Origin: Porticoccus sp002341315
Lineage (GTDB): Bacteria > Pseudomonadota > Gammaproteobacteria > Pseudomonadales > Porticoccaceae
Direction: 5' to 3' (one strand)
Length of the DNA stretch: 64,000 nt
Assembly: GCF_047634355.1 (NCBI RefSeq)
Contig: NZ_JBLIAL010000011.1
Of this stretch, positions 51,727-60,848 are shown in pieces. The position numbers and the translations under genes are program-made. Below the pieces are notes generated by a model. The model was not told where the DNA came from. It was given only the letters and a program-made list of their open reading frames with translations, and did not search any database. Position 1 is the stretch's first letter, and every line of letters starts with the position of its first letter.

Positions 51727-53772
51727 ATGAAAAAATACCCAATTTACCCAAAAGAACTGAGTTGGCTTGCCTTCAATGAGCGTGTCATTCAGGAAGCCGA
51801 AGATGAAGAGAATCCTGTTATTGACCGGGTGCATTTCCTTGGTATCTTTTCGGACAATCAGGATGAGTTTTTCAAGGTTCGAGTGGCTGACGTCAGACGC
51901 AAGGTACTGATTGAACAGATCGCCGGCTCGGCAAAGGACAGCAAACAACTCCTGCGCGATATCAACAAGGGCATTGCCAGGCTGTCGGTGCGGTTTGACC
52001 GGGCCTTCCGGGGCGTTCTGGCAGAGTTACAGAAACGACGCATCTATTTTTTAATGCCCGAGGATCTTGCTGCCAGTCAGGGTGAATGGGTTCGCGAACA
52101 TTTTCGCGCGCAGGTGCTACCCCGCATTGTGCCCATTCTGGTCACTCCGGAAATTGATCTGTCGAAAGTGCTGCGGGACGGCGCCAACTACCTGGTAGTG
52201 GAAATTGGCAAGCAAGACGGGGTCGGTTATGCCCTGCTGGAAGTGCCGGACACCAGCAGTCGTTTTTTGAGATTGCCGAATGACCAGAGAAATCGCCGTC
52301 GGCATTTCATGATTATCGATGAGGCCATTCGGTACTGCCTGGATATGGTGCTGGTGGACTTTTTCCGCTATCACAGCCTCAATGCCTGGTCGATGAAATT
52401 TTCCCGGGACGCCGAGTACACACTCGACGATGAAATTGACCGAAGTCTCGTGGAAAAAATGTCGATTGGGCTGAAGCAACGCCTTCAGGCCAACCCCGTC
52501 AGGCTGACCTTCGACCGGGAAATGCCTACCGAGATGATCGACATGCTAAAAAGCAAGTTTGGCTTTGCCAAAGGCGACAGCATTATTCCGGGGGGCCGCT
52601 ACCGCAACTTTCGCGACTTTATCGGCTTTGCCAACCCCGGCGAAAAATACCTCGCCAACCAGCCAGTTTCCGCTCTGTCAGTCAGTCAGTTTGACCGCGC
52701 CAAAAATACTTTTGATGCGATTGATCAGGGCGACATCCTGCTCTATTACCCCTATCAAAAATTCAATTATTTTGTGGAATTATTACGTCAGGCAGCATTT
52801 GACCCCAACGTTATCTCCATAAAGATCAACATCTATCGAGTAGCGAAAGATTCCCGGGTGGTGGAATGCCTGATGGACGCGGCGCGCAATGGCAAGCAGG
52901 TCACAGTGAATGTCGAGCTGAAAGCCCGCTTTGATGAAAAGCAGAATCTGGAACTCTCCGAAAAGCTCGCCGAGGCGGGCATCACAGTCATGCTGGGGGT
53001 ACCGGGCCTCAAGGTACATTCAAAGTTGTGTCTGATTGCCAGAGAGACCCAACATGGAGAGCAACTCTACGCCCACATTGGCACGGGTAACTTCAACGAG
53101 AAGACCGCTGAAATTTACACGGATTTTTCCCTTTTTACCTGCCACCAGAATATTTGTGAGGAAGTCCGCAATGTCTTCAACTTTATTGAGTACAGCTTCA
53201 AGCACTACGACTTCAAATACCTGCAGGTCTCGCCATTCAACAACCGACGCAAAATTCGCGCGCTGATTAACCGTGAGATTCATGCTGCAAAATCTGGCCG
53301 AAAAGCCATTATCAGTCTGAAGCTCAACAATCTGGTTGACGACAGCATCATCAGGCAACTCTATGCGGCGAGCCAGGCCGGCGTCAAAATCCGCATGATT
53401 GTCAGGGGAATGTGCTCACTAAAACCCGGTATCGAGGGAGTATCAGATAACATTTCAATTATCAGTATCGTGGACCGGTTTCTGGAGCATCCACGCTGTC
53501 TGGTGTTTCACAATGGCGGCGATCCCGAGGTTTATCTGTCATCGGCGGACTGGATGACCCGCAATCTCGATTACCGGCTTGAAGTGGGCGTACCCATTCT
53601 GGATGCAAAATTGAAAAAGCGGGTGATTGATATTCTGGAAATCCAGTTCAGTGACCGCTGCAAGGCGCGGGTGATTGATGAACAGCAAAGCAACAGCTAT
53701 GTAAAACGCGGCAACAAGAAAAAAGTGCGCTCACAAATGGCTGTCTACGACTATCTTAAAAAACTGAAATAG
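51727..53772 (+). CDS. ppk: Polyphosphate kinase 1
   Basis: A 681-residue PPK1 that makes polyphosphate from ATP. It has an N-terminal helical domain (YPKELSWLAFNERVIQEAED), a head domain and two PLD-like C-terminal domains. The autophosphorylated His is in GLKVHSKLCLIARE, and the second conserved His is in FLEHPRCLVFHNGGD. KINIYRVAKDSRVVECLMDA lies in the first PLD-like domain. The Pho box upstream suggests induction by phosphate starvation. Its length agrees with E. coli Ppk (688). Confidence 0.95.
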   Translation: MKKYPIYPKELSWLAFNERVIQEAEDEENPVIDRVHFLGIFSDNQDEFFKVRVADVRRKVLIEQIAGSAKDSKQLLRDINKGIARLSVRFDRAFRGVLAELQKRRIYFLMPEDLAASQGEWVREHFRAQVLPRIVPILVTPEIDLSKVLRDGANYLVVEIGKQDGVGYALLEVPDTSSRFLRLPNDQRNRRRHFMIIDEAIRYCLDMVLVDFFRYHSLNAWSMKFSRDAEYTLDDEIDRSLVEKMSIGLKQRLQANPVRLTFDREMPTEMIDMLKSKFGFAKGDSIIPGGRYRNFRDFIGFANPGEKYLANQPVSALSVSQFDRAKNTFDAIDQGDILLYYPYQKFNYFVELLRQAAFDPNVISIKINIYRVAKDSRVVECLMDAARNGKQVTVNVELKARFDEKQNLELSEKLAEAGITVMLGVPGLKVHSKLCLIARETQHGEQLYAHIGTGNFNEKTAEIYTDFSLFTCHQNICEEVRNVFNFIEYSFKHYDFKYLQVSPFNNRRKIRALINREIHAAKSGRKAIISLKLNNLVDDSIIRQLYAASQAGVKIRMIVRGMCSLKPGIEGVSDNISIISIVDRFLEHPRCLVFHNGGDPEVYLSSADWMTRNLDYRLEVGVPILDAKLKKRVIDILEIQFSDRCKARVIDEQQSNSYVKRGNKKKVRSQMAVYDYLKKLK

Positions 53773-53796
53773 TCGTCTCTGCTCCCTCCTGCCCGG

Positions 53797-55197
53797 TTAA
53801 CGGCGGATATGTTCAACCATGTATTGCTGCACCGAGGCAATCTCATTGGGCTGTACGGAATACCGCTCCTCGCGTTCAAACAGATCGGCCATGTGATGCG
53901 GCAGGGGTGGATCCTGCTGGTAGCCGGCCTTGCTCACCGCCTCGGGAAATTTCGCCGGATGGGCCGTGGCCAGACAGACCATCGGGATATCCAGGCGGCG
54001 GCGTGTGTGACGCGCTGCAGCGACGCCAATAGCGGTATGAGGGTCGAGTAAATAACCGTTTTTCTGCCACATATCATGAATGACCGCCACCATGGACTCA
54101 TCATCCAGTCGGTAGCTGGTAAACAATTTCCGCGCACTGGCCAGTGCGGTCTCGCTGAGATGCAGATTGCCGGTTTTTTTGAAGTCGGCCATCAGGGCGG
54201 CAAGAGCTGCCCCATCCCGGTCATAAAGGTCGAACAGCATCCGCTCGAAATTACTGGAAACCATGATATCCATGGAAGGCGACAGACTGTGAACCAGCTG
54301 GTGCAGACTGTGGTCGTTGGCGCTGATGCAGCGGTGCAGTATGTCATTGGCATTGGTGCCAATCACCAACTGATCAATTGGCAGCCCCATGCGACTGGCA
54401 AGGTAACCGGCAAAAATGTCGCCGAAGTTGCCGGTGGGCACAGAAAACGCCACCGGCCGATGAGGAGCACCCAGTGCCAGGCCAGCATAAAAATAGTACA
54501 CGATCTGAGCCATGATACGCGCCCAGTTGATCGAGTTGACAGCCACCAGCTGGCGCCCTTCCGGCAGGAAAGACTGATCGCTAAAACTGGCTTTCACCAT
54601 GTTCTGGCAATCGTCGAAGTTGCCCTCCAGGGCGATGTTAAAGACATTATCTTCCAACACCGTGGTCATCTGGCGGCGCTGCACTTCGGATACCCGTTGA
54701 TAGGGATGAAGAATAAAGATATCCACGTTGTCACTGTGGCGACAGCCTTCAATCGCAGCCGAGCCGGTATCACCGGAAGTGGCGCCCATGATAGCGACAC
54801 GCTGGTTGCGCTTCTTAAGCACATAGTCCAGCAGGTGACCGAGGAATTGCAGGGCAAAGTCTTTAAAGGCCAGCGTCGGCCCCTGAAACAGTTCGAGAAT
54901 AAATTCGTTGTGACCGCTTTGAATGAGAGGCGCGATGGCATCGTGGCGAAAGGTGCTGTAAGCCTTGTCGATCAGTTCCCGCAGCGTGTCCTCCGGAACC
55001 TCACCGGCCATGAACGGGGACATCACCTTGAAGGCCAGCTCCTGATAGGACAGGCCAGACCAGCCGGCAATTTCTTCCCGGGAAAACTGCGGCAGGGTTT
55101 CCGGCACATAAAGACCGCCATCAGTGGCCAAACCGGCCAGTACTGCATCTTCAAAACTCAATACCGGGGCCTGCCCACGGGTGCTGATATAGTTCAC
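53797..55197 (-). CDS. thrC: Threonine synthase
   Basis: A 466-residue PLP enzyme that converts O-phosphohomoserine to threonine. The N-terminus MNYISTRGQAPVLSFEDAVL is typical. The PLP-binding Lys lies in GPTLAFKDFALQFLGHLLD, and phosphate-binding residues are in GATSGDTGSAAIEGCRH. It lies 35 bases after hom on the same strand, giving a hom-thrC operon for the last steps from aspartate semialdehyde to threonine. Confidence 0.95.
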   Translation of the reverse strand: MNYISTRGQAPVLSFEDAVLAGLATDGGLYVPETLPQFSREEIAGWSGLSYQELAFKVMSPFMAGEVPEDTLRELIDKAYSTFRHDAIAPLIQSGHNEFILELFQGPTLAFKDFALQFLGHLLDYVLKKRNQRVAIMGATSGDTGSAAIEGCRHSDNVDIFILHPYQRVSEVQRRQMTTVLEDNVFNIALEGNFDDCQNMVKASFSDQSFLPEGRQLVAVNSINWARIMAQIVYYFYAGLALGAPHRPVAFSVPTGNFGDIFAGYLASRMGLPIDQLVIGTNANDILHRCISANDHSLHQLVHSLSPSMDIMVSSNFERMLFDLYDRDGAALAALMADFKKTGNLHLSETALASARKLFTSYRLDDESMVAVIHDMWQKNGYLLDPHTAIGVAAARHTRRRLDIPMVCLATAHPAKFPEAVSKAGYQQDPPLPHHMADLFEREERYSVQPNEIASVQQYMVEHIRR

Positions 55198-55232
55198 GCT
55201 TGATACCTGTTCTGTTCTTGAAACGGAAAACG

Positions 55233-56537
55233 CTAGCCCAGTGATTCCACACGAATCCTGACAATATCACCCTCGGTCGTGGGCAACTGTTGGATTTTGT
55301 CTACCGCTTCGTCGAGTTTCTTCACCACGGCGCGGTCAGTGAGAATAATCAGCGGCACATAGTCCTCACCATCATCTGCCTCTTTCTGGATAACAGCCTC
55401 AATACTGATTTTGGCATCGCTGAGAATCTGGGTAATTTTTGATAAAACCCCCGGCACATCACGTGCGGTGATACGCAGATAGTAGGCAGTTTCGACCTGC
55501 TCAATAGACAGCACCTGAATGTCGCTCAACTGATCTGGCTGAAAACCCAGGTGGGGTACCCGGTGCTCCGGATCGGCCGTCAGGGTGCGGGCCAGGTCGA
55601 CAATATCGGCAATCACTGCAGAGGCCGTCGGCTCTGCCCCGGCGCCGGGACCGTAATACAGTGTGGGGCCCACGGCATCCCCCTTGACCACCACGGCATT
55701 CATCACACCATCAACATTGGCGAGCAGTCGTTTGCGGGGGATTAGGGTGGGGTGAACCCGCAGTTCAATACCACCATTGTTGCGACGGGCAATGCCCAGA
55801 TGCTTGATCTGATAGCCGAGTTGCCGGGCGTAGGCCACATCCTGGGTGTCCAGGTTACTGATACCTTCGGTAAAGACTTTTTCGAATTGCAACGGGATAC
55901 CAAAGGCGAGGGAGGCCAGAATAACCAGCTTGTGGGCCGCATCGATTCCTTCCACATCAAAAGTCGGGTCGGCCTCTGCATAACCACGCTGCTGAGCCTC
56001 CACCAGCACATCGTCAAAGGCGCGGCCCTTGTCCCGCATCTCTGTCAATATAAAGTTGCCGGTGCCATTGACTATCCCCGCCAGCCACTCAATGCGGTTG
56101 GCCGAAAGTCCTTCCCTGATCGCCTTGATAATAGGAATACCGCCTGCGACGGAGGCTTCGAATGCAACGGTGACACCTTTAACCCTCGCGGCATTAAAAA
56201 TTTCATTACCATGCTCGGCGATCAGCGCCTTATTCGCCGTGACCACATGCTTGCCTTGCTCAATGGCATCGAGAATCAACTCGCGTGCGACCGTGGTGCC
56301 ACCAATCAACTCTACCAGAATATCGACATCGGGATTGCGGGCAACCGCAAATACATCTTCGGTAATCGGGGTATCGCCAAGCTGGCAGGCGGGATTTGGG
56401 CGCCTGCTTGCCACCTGCACTATCTCAATGCGGCACCCCGCTCTGGCATTGATTACGTCACCATTGCGCTGTAACACATTAAATGTGCCGCTACCTACTG
56501 TTCCGAGGCCACACAGGCCAACTTTTACTGAGTTCAA
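55233..56537 (-). CDS. hom: Homoserine dehydrogenase
   Basis: A 434-residue monofunctional enzyme that reduces aspartate semialdehyde to homoserine. The Rossmann motif is GLCGLGTVGSGTFNVLQRNG. The catalytic domain includes NGTGNFILTEM and YAEADPTFDVEGIDAAHKLV. A C-terminal ACT domain (about 350-430, starting YYLRITARDVPGVLSKITQI) may provide threonine feedback inhibition. Unlike E. coli ThrA and MetL there is no fused aspartokinase. thrC follows. Confidence 0.95.
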   Translation of the reverse strand: MNSVKVGLCGLGTVGSGTFNVLQRNGDVINARAGCRIEIVQVASRRPNPACQLGDTPITEDVFAVARNPDVDILVELIGGTTVARELILDAIEQGKHVVTANKALIAEHGNEIFNAARVKGVTVAFEASVAGGIPIIKAIREGLSANRIEWLAGIVNGTGNFILTEMRDKGRAFDDVLVEAQQRGYAEADPTFDVEGIDAAHKLVILASLAFGIPLQFEKVFTEGISNLDTQDVAYARQLGYQIKHLGIARRNNGGIELRVHPTLIPRKRLLANVDGVMNAVVVKGDAVGPTLYYGPGAGAEPTASAVIADIVDLARTLTADPEHRVPHLGFQPDQLSDIQVLSIEQVETAYYLRITARDVPGVLSKITQILSDAKISIEAVIQKEADDGEDYVPLIILTDRAVVKKLDEAVDKIQQLPTTEGDIVRIRVESLG

Positions 56538-56658
56538 TCGATTTGCCTCGGTGTTAACCGGTTTAATTCAGTGCCAGCTGGGGTAATACCGTTTTGTAGC
56601 CCGTGACAGGCACGTTTATATCGCGGTATCACTAAAACGGCCACCACGATACCCGTTC

Positions 56659-56710
56659 ACTGCGCTTGCGCAGTATTCAAACCAGCAGACTGATGAAGGT
56701 TCGCAACCTT
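56659..56710. other. Two hairpins in the dsbC-hom intergenic region
   Basis: ACTGCGC-TT-GCGCAGT at 56659-56674 and AAGGTT-CGC-AACCTT at 56696-56710 are perfect inverted repeats. They lie in the 233 bases between dsbC and hom, which are on the same strand. Neither has a T-run. They may be parts of a terminator or of a hom leader; the sequence does not tell. Confidence 0.35.
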
Positions 56711-56770
56711 AATTGGCAGTAAAGGGACTGTCAATCTACCAGCAACGATTTGGCTACGCCGGTTACCGTT

Positions 56771-57526
56771 CTAACCATCACTATTTTCATCAAGCCCCAT
56801 AATCGTCAGTAATTCAGCCGCCGGGCTGTAACCGGGCAACAAGGCACCGTCTTCCAGGATCAGGGCCGGAGTACCGGTGATGCCTATTTTCTGACCGAGC
56901 AGAAAGTGGCTGGCAACGGGATTATCCTTGCAGACGTTCTCTGTTATCGGCTGACGGTTTTTCAGGGCAGTGAGTGCGGCCAGCTTGTCTTTGGCACACC
57001 ATGCAGAAGCTATCTTGCGATAGGAGGAGGAGTCCAGCCCGGCCCTGGGAAAGGCCAGATAGCGAACCTCCACACCGGCCATGTTCAGCTCGGGTACGGT
57101 TTCAATATGAAGTTTACGGCAATAACCACAATCCACATCGGTGAATACGTGAAGAATATAGCGGCGCACATCAGCGGCGGGGAAAACAATCATGTCTTTC
57201 GTTGCCAGCGCGCTCAGCATCTCCTTGCGCAATTTAGCCGCAGCCAGATCCTTGATCGGCGCGAACATTCCCGGAAGGGCCTGATACATGTCGCCCGTAA
57301 TAATGTAATCACCGGTTTTATTGGCATAAAAGAATTGGGTACCGTTGATTCGCACGCGGTAAAGTCCGTCGATTGGCGAAGTTTCCACTGCACCGTATTC
57401 CAGGTCAGGGCGCGCCTGCTGCAATTTGTCGATGATGGTCTTGCGTGTCTCTTCTGACACATCGGCAGCATAAGCGGTGGGTAGTAATATCAGGACAATT
57501 ATCGTGCCCAGCATTTTTTTGATCAT
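56771..57526 (-). CDS. dsbC: Periplasmic disulfide isomerase DsbC
   Basis: A 251-residue thiol:disulfide isomerase. A signal peptide covers residues 1-20 (MIKKMLGTIIVLILLPTAYA). The N-terminal dimerisation domain follows to about 85, then the thioredoxin fold. Its active site is DVDCGYCRKLH (CGYC) and its cis-proline loop is GITGTPALILEDG. A second Cys pair (AWCAK and VCKD) is conserved in DsbC. It is encoded between xerD and hom, an order common in Pseudomonas relatives. Confidence 0.93.
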   Translation of the reverse strand: MIKKMLGTIIVLILLPTAYAADVSEETRKTIIDKLQQARPDLEYGAVETSPIDGLYRVRINGTQFFYANKTGDYIITGDMYQALPGMFAPIKDLAAAKLRKEMLSALATKDMIVFPAADVRRYILHVFTDVDCGYCRKLHIETVPELNMAGVEVRYLAFPRAGLDSSSYRKIASAWCAKDKLAALTALKNRQPITENVCKDNPVASHFLLGQKIGITGTPALILEDGALLPGYSPAAELLTIMGLDENSDG

Positions 57527-57595
57527 CGCGGATTTCTCTTGTCAGGTTCAGCATGGCTAATCAGGTATTGAGTCTTAATGGCCACAAGGGTTCAC

Positions 57596-58498
57596 TTACC
57601 CTCTCGGGTGGTGTTCTGCATGCAGCGCCTTGATGCGGGTACTGGCTATGTGGGTGTAGATCTGTGTGGTGGAAAGATCACTGTGCCCGAGCAGCAATTG
57701 TACCACCCTGAGATCGGCTCCGTGATTCAGCAAATGGGTCGCAAATGCGTGGCGGAGTGTGTGTGGCGATAGGGGTTTTTCAATGCCGGCCTGGCTGGCG
57801 TAACCCTTGATTCGATGCCAGAAAGTTTGCCGGGTCATCTGCCGGGCACGGCGACTGGGGAACAGCACATCACTTTGTACAGCGCCCAATATCAAGGGCC
57901 GGGCTTCCCGCATGAAGCGCTCCAACCAACTCATCGCCTCCTCGCCCATGGGCACCATCCGCTCCTTGCCACCCTTACCTGTCACTCTCACCACACCCTG
58001 GCGCAGGTTGGCCTGATAAAGGGTTAGCCCCACCAGCTCAGAGACCCTCAAGCCCGTAGCGTACAGCACTTCCAGCATGGTGCGATCGCGCAGACCCAGC
58101 AACGAATCGGTATCCGGCTGGTTCAATAGCGCTTCCACATCCATTTCTGTAAGGCTCTTTGGGAGCGGACGACCCAGCTTGGGGTTTTCCACCATAGCAA
58201 TGGGATCTTCGACAAGCCGGTTTTCCCGAAGTAAATAACGGTAGAGCCCCCGCATACAGGATAACTGTCTGGCCGCCGAGCGCGCCGACACGCCCTGCTC
58301 AAAACGGCGGGCAAGGTAGCGCTGTACATCGGCAGCCCCCAGTCCAATCAGGGACAAATCCTCCCGCGCCGCCCAAATGGCCAGCGCTTCAAGATCGCGT
58401 CGATAGGCTTCCAGGGTATTGCGACTCAGGCCCTTTTCCATCCAGAGGGCATCGAGATAATTGTCTATCAGGTGTTGGTCGGTCGATGTCGGCGCCAT
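57596..58498 (-). CDS. xerD: Tyrosine recombinase XerD
   Basis: A 300-residue chromosome-dimer resolvase. The core-binding domain covers about 1-105 (LIDNYLDALWMEKGLSRNTL) and the catalytic domain about 115-295. Catalytic residues: Arg in ATGLRVSELVGLT, Lys in TGKGGKERMVP, His and Arg in SPHTLRHAFATHLL, His in LLGHSDLST and the Tyr in TQIYTHI. With XerC and FtsK it acts at dif. Its place next to dsbC separates it from the element integrase at 3365. Confidence 0.95.
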   Translation of the reverse strand: MAPTSTDQHLIDNYLDALWMEKGLSRNTLEAYRRDLEALAIWAAREDLSLIGLGAADVQRYLARRFEQGVSARSAARQLSCMRGLYRYLLRENRLVEDPIAMVENPKLGRPLPKSLTEMDVEALLNQPDTDSLLGLRDRTMLEVLYATGLRVSELVGLTLYQANLRQGVVRVTGKGGKERMVPMGEEAMSWLERFMREARPLILGAVQSDVLFPSRRARQMTRQTFWHRIKGYASQAGIEKPLSPHTLRHAFATHLLNHGADLRVVQLLLGHSDLSTTQIYTHIASTRIKALHAEHHPRG

Positions 58499-58573
58499 GG
58501 GTTACTCTAACCGGGCTCGATGCATGGAACAATCATCTAAACGCAGACAACTCTTAGAACAACTTGTAACCAT

Positions 58574-58605
58574 AAAAAAAGGCACCAACCTGTGGTGCCT
58601 TTTTG
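58574..58605. terminator. Bidirectional terminator between rplS and xerD
   Basis: GGCACCA at 58581-58587 pairs with TGGTGCC at 58593-58599 around a five-base loop. Seven A bases stand before it and a run of T bases after it, so it can end transcripts on both strands. On the minus strand it ends the rpsP-rimM-trmD-rplS operon. Confidence 0.9.
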
Positions 58606-58620
58606 CATTGAAGAATGAAC

Positions 58621-58977
58621 TCAGTTGAGCTTTTCCTTGATACGTGCAGCCTTGCCCGACAGTTCGCGCAAGTAGTAAAGTTTGGCCTGACGCACATCAC
58701 CACGGCGCTTGACCTGCACGCTCTCAACCAGCGGGCTGAACGTCTGGAAGGTCCGCTCAACACCAACGCCATTGGAAATTTTGCGAACAGTGAATGCAGA
58801 ATTCAATCCACGATTGCGCTTGCCAATCACCACACCCTCGAATGCCTGCAGGCGCTCGCGGGTGCCCTCTTTAACCTTGACCTGAACAACGACTGTATCG
58901 CCTGGGGCAAACGGCGGCAGTTGTTTGCTCATTTGTTCTGTTTCAATCGCAGTAATAATCGAATTTTTGTTACTCAC
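58621..58977 (-). CDS. rplS: Ribosomal protein L19
   Basis: A 118-residue 50S protein located at the 30S-50S interface. The sequence includes PPFAPGDTVVVQVKVKEGTR, QAFEGVVIGKRNRGLN, FTVRKISNGVGVERTFQ and the basic end LSGKAARIKEKLN. The start is GTG at 58977, preceded by GAGGAG; this yields the family's usual MSNKNSIITAIE. A longer frame reaches 59016. It is the last gene of the rpsP operon and is followed by a terminator. Confidence 0.95.
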   Translation of the reverse strand: MSNKNSIITAIETEQMSKQLPPFAPGDTVVVQVKVKEGTRERLQAFEGVVIGKRNRGLNSAFTVRKISNGVGVERTFQTFSPLVESVQVKRRGDVRQAKLYYLRELSGKAARIKEKLN

Positions 58978-59051
58978 GGTTTGCTCCTCAGCTTTTGTTG
59001 GTTGGTGGCATGCCACCTTTTTGAGTAGCGTCGCACAGAGAGGAAAACGAC

Positions 59052-59801
59052 TCAGTCACTTTCATCTGCCGACTCTTTGACAATCCTGTCCATTAACTGT
59101 TGTTGCTCGTCACTGAGCACCAGTTTTTCCAGCAGTTCCGGGCGCCGCTGCCAGGTTCTGTACAACGACTGTTTTAACCGCCACTGCCGTATTTTTTCAT
59201 GGTTGCCAGACAACAACACTTCTGGCACTTTAAAATCCTGATACTGCTCCGGCCGCGTGTAATGGGGGCAGTCCAGCAGACCATCGGCAAAGGAATCCTG
59301 ATCTGCCGAGTCCTCATGCCCCAATGCGCCGGGCAGTTGCCGAATCAACGCATCAAGCACCACCATGGCGGGCAGCTCACCACCACTGAGTACGTAGTCC
59401 CCGATGGACCACTCCTGATCCACTTCCAGCTGGATCAATCGCTCATCAACCCCTTCGTAACGCCCGGCAACCAGTATCAGATCGCCCTGTGCTGCCAACG
59501 CATTAACGCCAGTCTGATCCAGCACACGGCCTTGGGGAGAGAGGTACACCACTGTGGCCGGGCCCCCTATCCATGTACGTGCGACGTCGATGGCCTTGCG
59601 CAAAGGCTCGATCATCATCACCATTCCAGGACCGCCACCGTAAGGGCGGCTATCTACTGTCTGGTGCCTGTCACTGGTGTGGGCTCTCGGATTGAAAAAT
59701 GCCACTTCCAGCAAGCCCTGCCTGATTGCCCTACTGCTGATACCGTAGTCGGTGAGGGCAACAAACATTTCGGGGAAAAGTGTAACCAGTGCTACTTTCA
59801 T
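59052..59801 (-). CDS. trmD: tRNA (guanine37-N1)-methyltransferase
   Basis: A 249-residue SPOUT methyltransferase that makes m1G37 and prevents frameshifting. It starts KVALVTLFPEMFVALTDYGI and contains DSRPYGGGPGMVMMIEPLRK. The trefoil-knot SAM-binding part includes YLSPQGRVLDQ, VAGRYEGVDERL and YVLSGGELPAMVVLDALIR. It is third in the rpsP-rimM-trmD-rplS operon, 33 bases after rimM. Confidence 0.96.
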   Translation of the reverse strand: MKVALVTLFPEMFVALTDYGISSRAIRQGLLEVAFFNPRAHTSDRHQTVDSRPYGGGPGMVMMIEPLRKAIDVARTWIGGPATVVYLSPQGRVLDQTGVNALAAQGDLILVAGRYEGVDERLIQLEVDQEWSIGDYVLSGGELPAMVVLDALIRQLPGALGHEDSADQDSFADGLLDCPHYTRPEQYQDFKVPEVLLSGNHEKIRQWRLKQSLYRTWQRRPELLEKLVLSDEQQQLMDRIVKESADESD

Positions 59802-59834
59802 GGCCGGTTAACCTTTGGGCTATCGCCCCGATTA

Positions 59835-60374
59835 TTAAAAAGCCGGATCCCAGTCCACCTCGATCTTGCCGGCGACGAGATCAACGTTTAATACAAATTG
59901 ATCTATGTAGGGAATCAACCGCTCTTCCTGATCCAGGCTCTTGTCATCCCCTTTCACAACCAGCACATCATTGGCACCGGTTTCCATCAGGGAGTCGACG
60001 ATGCCAAGTCTGACGCCCAGAGAGGTCACAACAGGCATCCCTTCAAGCTGGTGCCAGTAATACTGTCCATCAGCAAGAACCGGCAGTTGCGCTTTTGCCA
60101 CGTAGATGTCCCGCTGGCAATAAGCTCTGGCCTGATCTCTGTCGTCAATCTCCGCCAGGTGAACCATCAGTCCCTTGGCAGTGGAACGCTGTTCAGTGAC
60201 CTTCAATTTCTGCCAATGACCAGCAATCTTCAGCCACCAGGGTTGGTAATCAAAAATGTTACCGCCCGGCTCGGTGAAGGAGTGAATTTTTACCCAACCC
60301 TTCACACCATGAACTGCCGTTATGCGCCCGACTACCACTGGATCAATCGGGTCCACACTTTGCTGGACGCTCAT
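59835..60374 (-). CDS. rimM: Ribosome maturation factor RimM
   Basis: A 179-residue 16S processing protein that binds S19. The N-terminal beta-barrel begins VVVGRITAVHGVKGWVKIHS. The C-terminal PRC-barrel includes YYWHQLEGMPVVTSLGVRLG, GANDVLVVKGDD and RLIPYIDQFVLNVDL. It lies 13 bases after rpsP in the operon. Length and order are those of the family. Confidence 0.95.
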   Translation of the reverse strand: MSVQQSVDPIDPVVVGRITAVHGVKGWVKIHSFTEPGGNIFDYQPWWLKIAGHWQKLKVTEQRSTAKGLMVHLAEIDDRDQARAYCQRDIYVAKAQLPVLADGQYYWHQLEGMPVVTSLGVRLGIVDSLMETGANDVLVVKGDDKSLDQEERLIPYIDQFVLNVDLVAGKIEVDWDPAF

Positions 60375-60387
60375 GGCCTTAGTCTTA

Positions 60388-60636
60388 TCAGGCTTGCTTG
60401 GCTGCTTCTTTCACTAACTGGGAAACGCGATCGGACAACATAGCGCCTTCGCTCACCCAGTGTTGCACACGATCCACATCCACCCGCAGACGCTCTTCGA
60501 GGCCACGGGCAACCGGGTTAAAAAAGCCGATGCGTTCGATGTAACGACTATCACGAGCCCTGCGGCTGTCAGTGACATGTATATGATAGAACGGACGCTT
60601 TTTTGAGCCTCCGCGAGCCAGACGAATTGTTACCAT
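60388..60636 (-). CDS. rpsP: Ribosomal protein S16
   Basis: An 82-residue 30S protein with the standard start MVTIRLARGGSKKRPFYHIH, then RRARDSRYIERIGFFNPVAR and VDVDRVQHWVSEGAMLSDRV. It is the first gene of the operon. The 212 bases between it and ffh hold its promoter; AGAGAGT precedes the ATG. Confidence 0.96.
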   Translation of the reverse strand: MVTIRLARGGSKKRPFYHIHVTDSRRARDSRYIERIGFFNPVARGLEERLRVDVDRVQHWVSEGAMLSDRVSQLVKEAAKQA

Positions 60637-60848
60637 GAAAACTCTCTTCTGTATTTAGTTTCAAATTACAGTCGGTCGATCCCTTATCACTCAGGAACAA
60701 GACCACGCCCGATCTCTCGAACAGGCACCTGTGAAAGGCGCGGGATTATAGCGAAAACACGCAACCGTGTATAGCTGGAAAGTATAGTGGGAAAACAGCT
60801 TTATCCGGAGACGGAATTCAGCGGGGGCGACAGCCTGGAGAGGCCCCG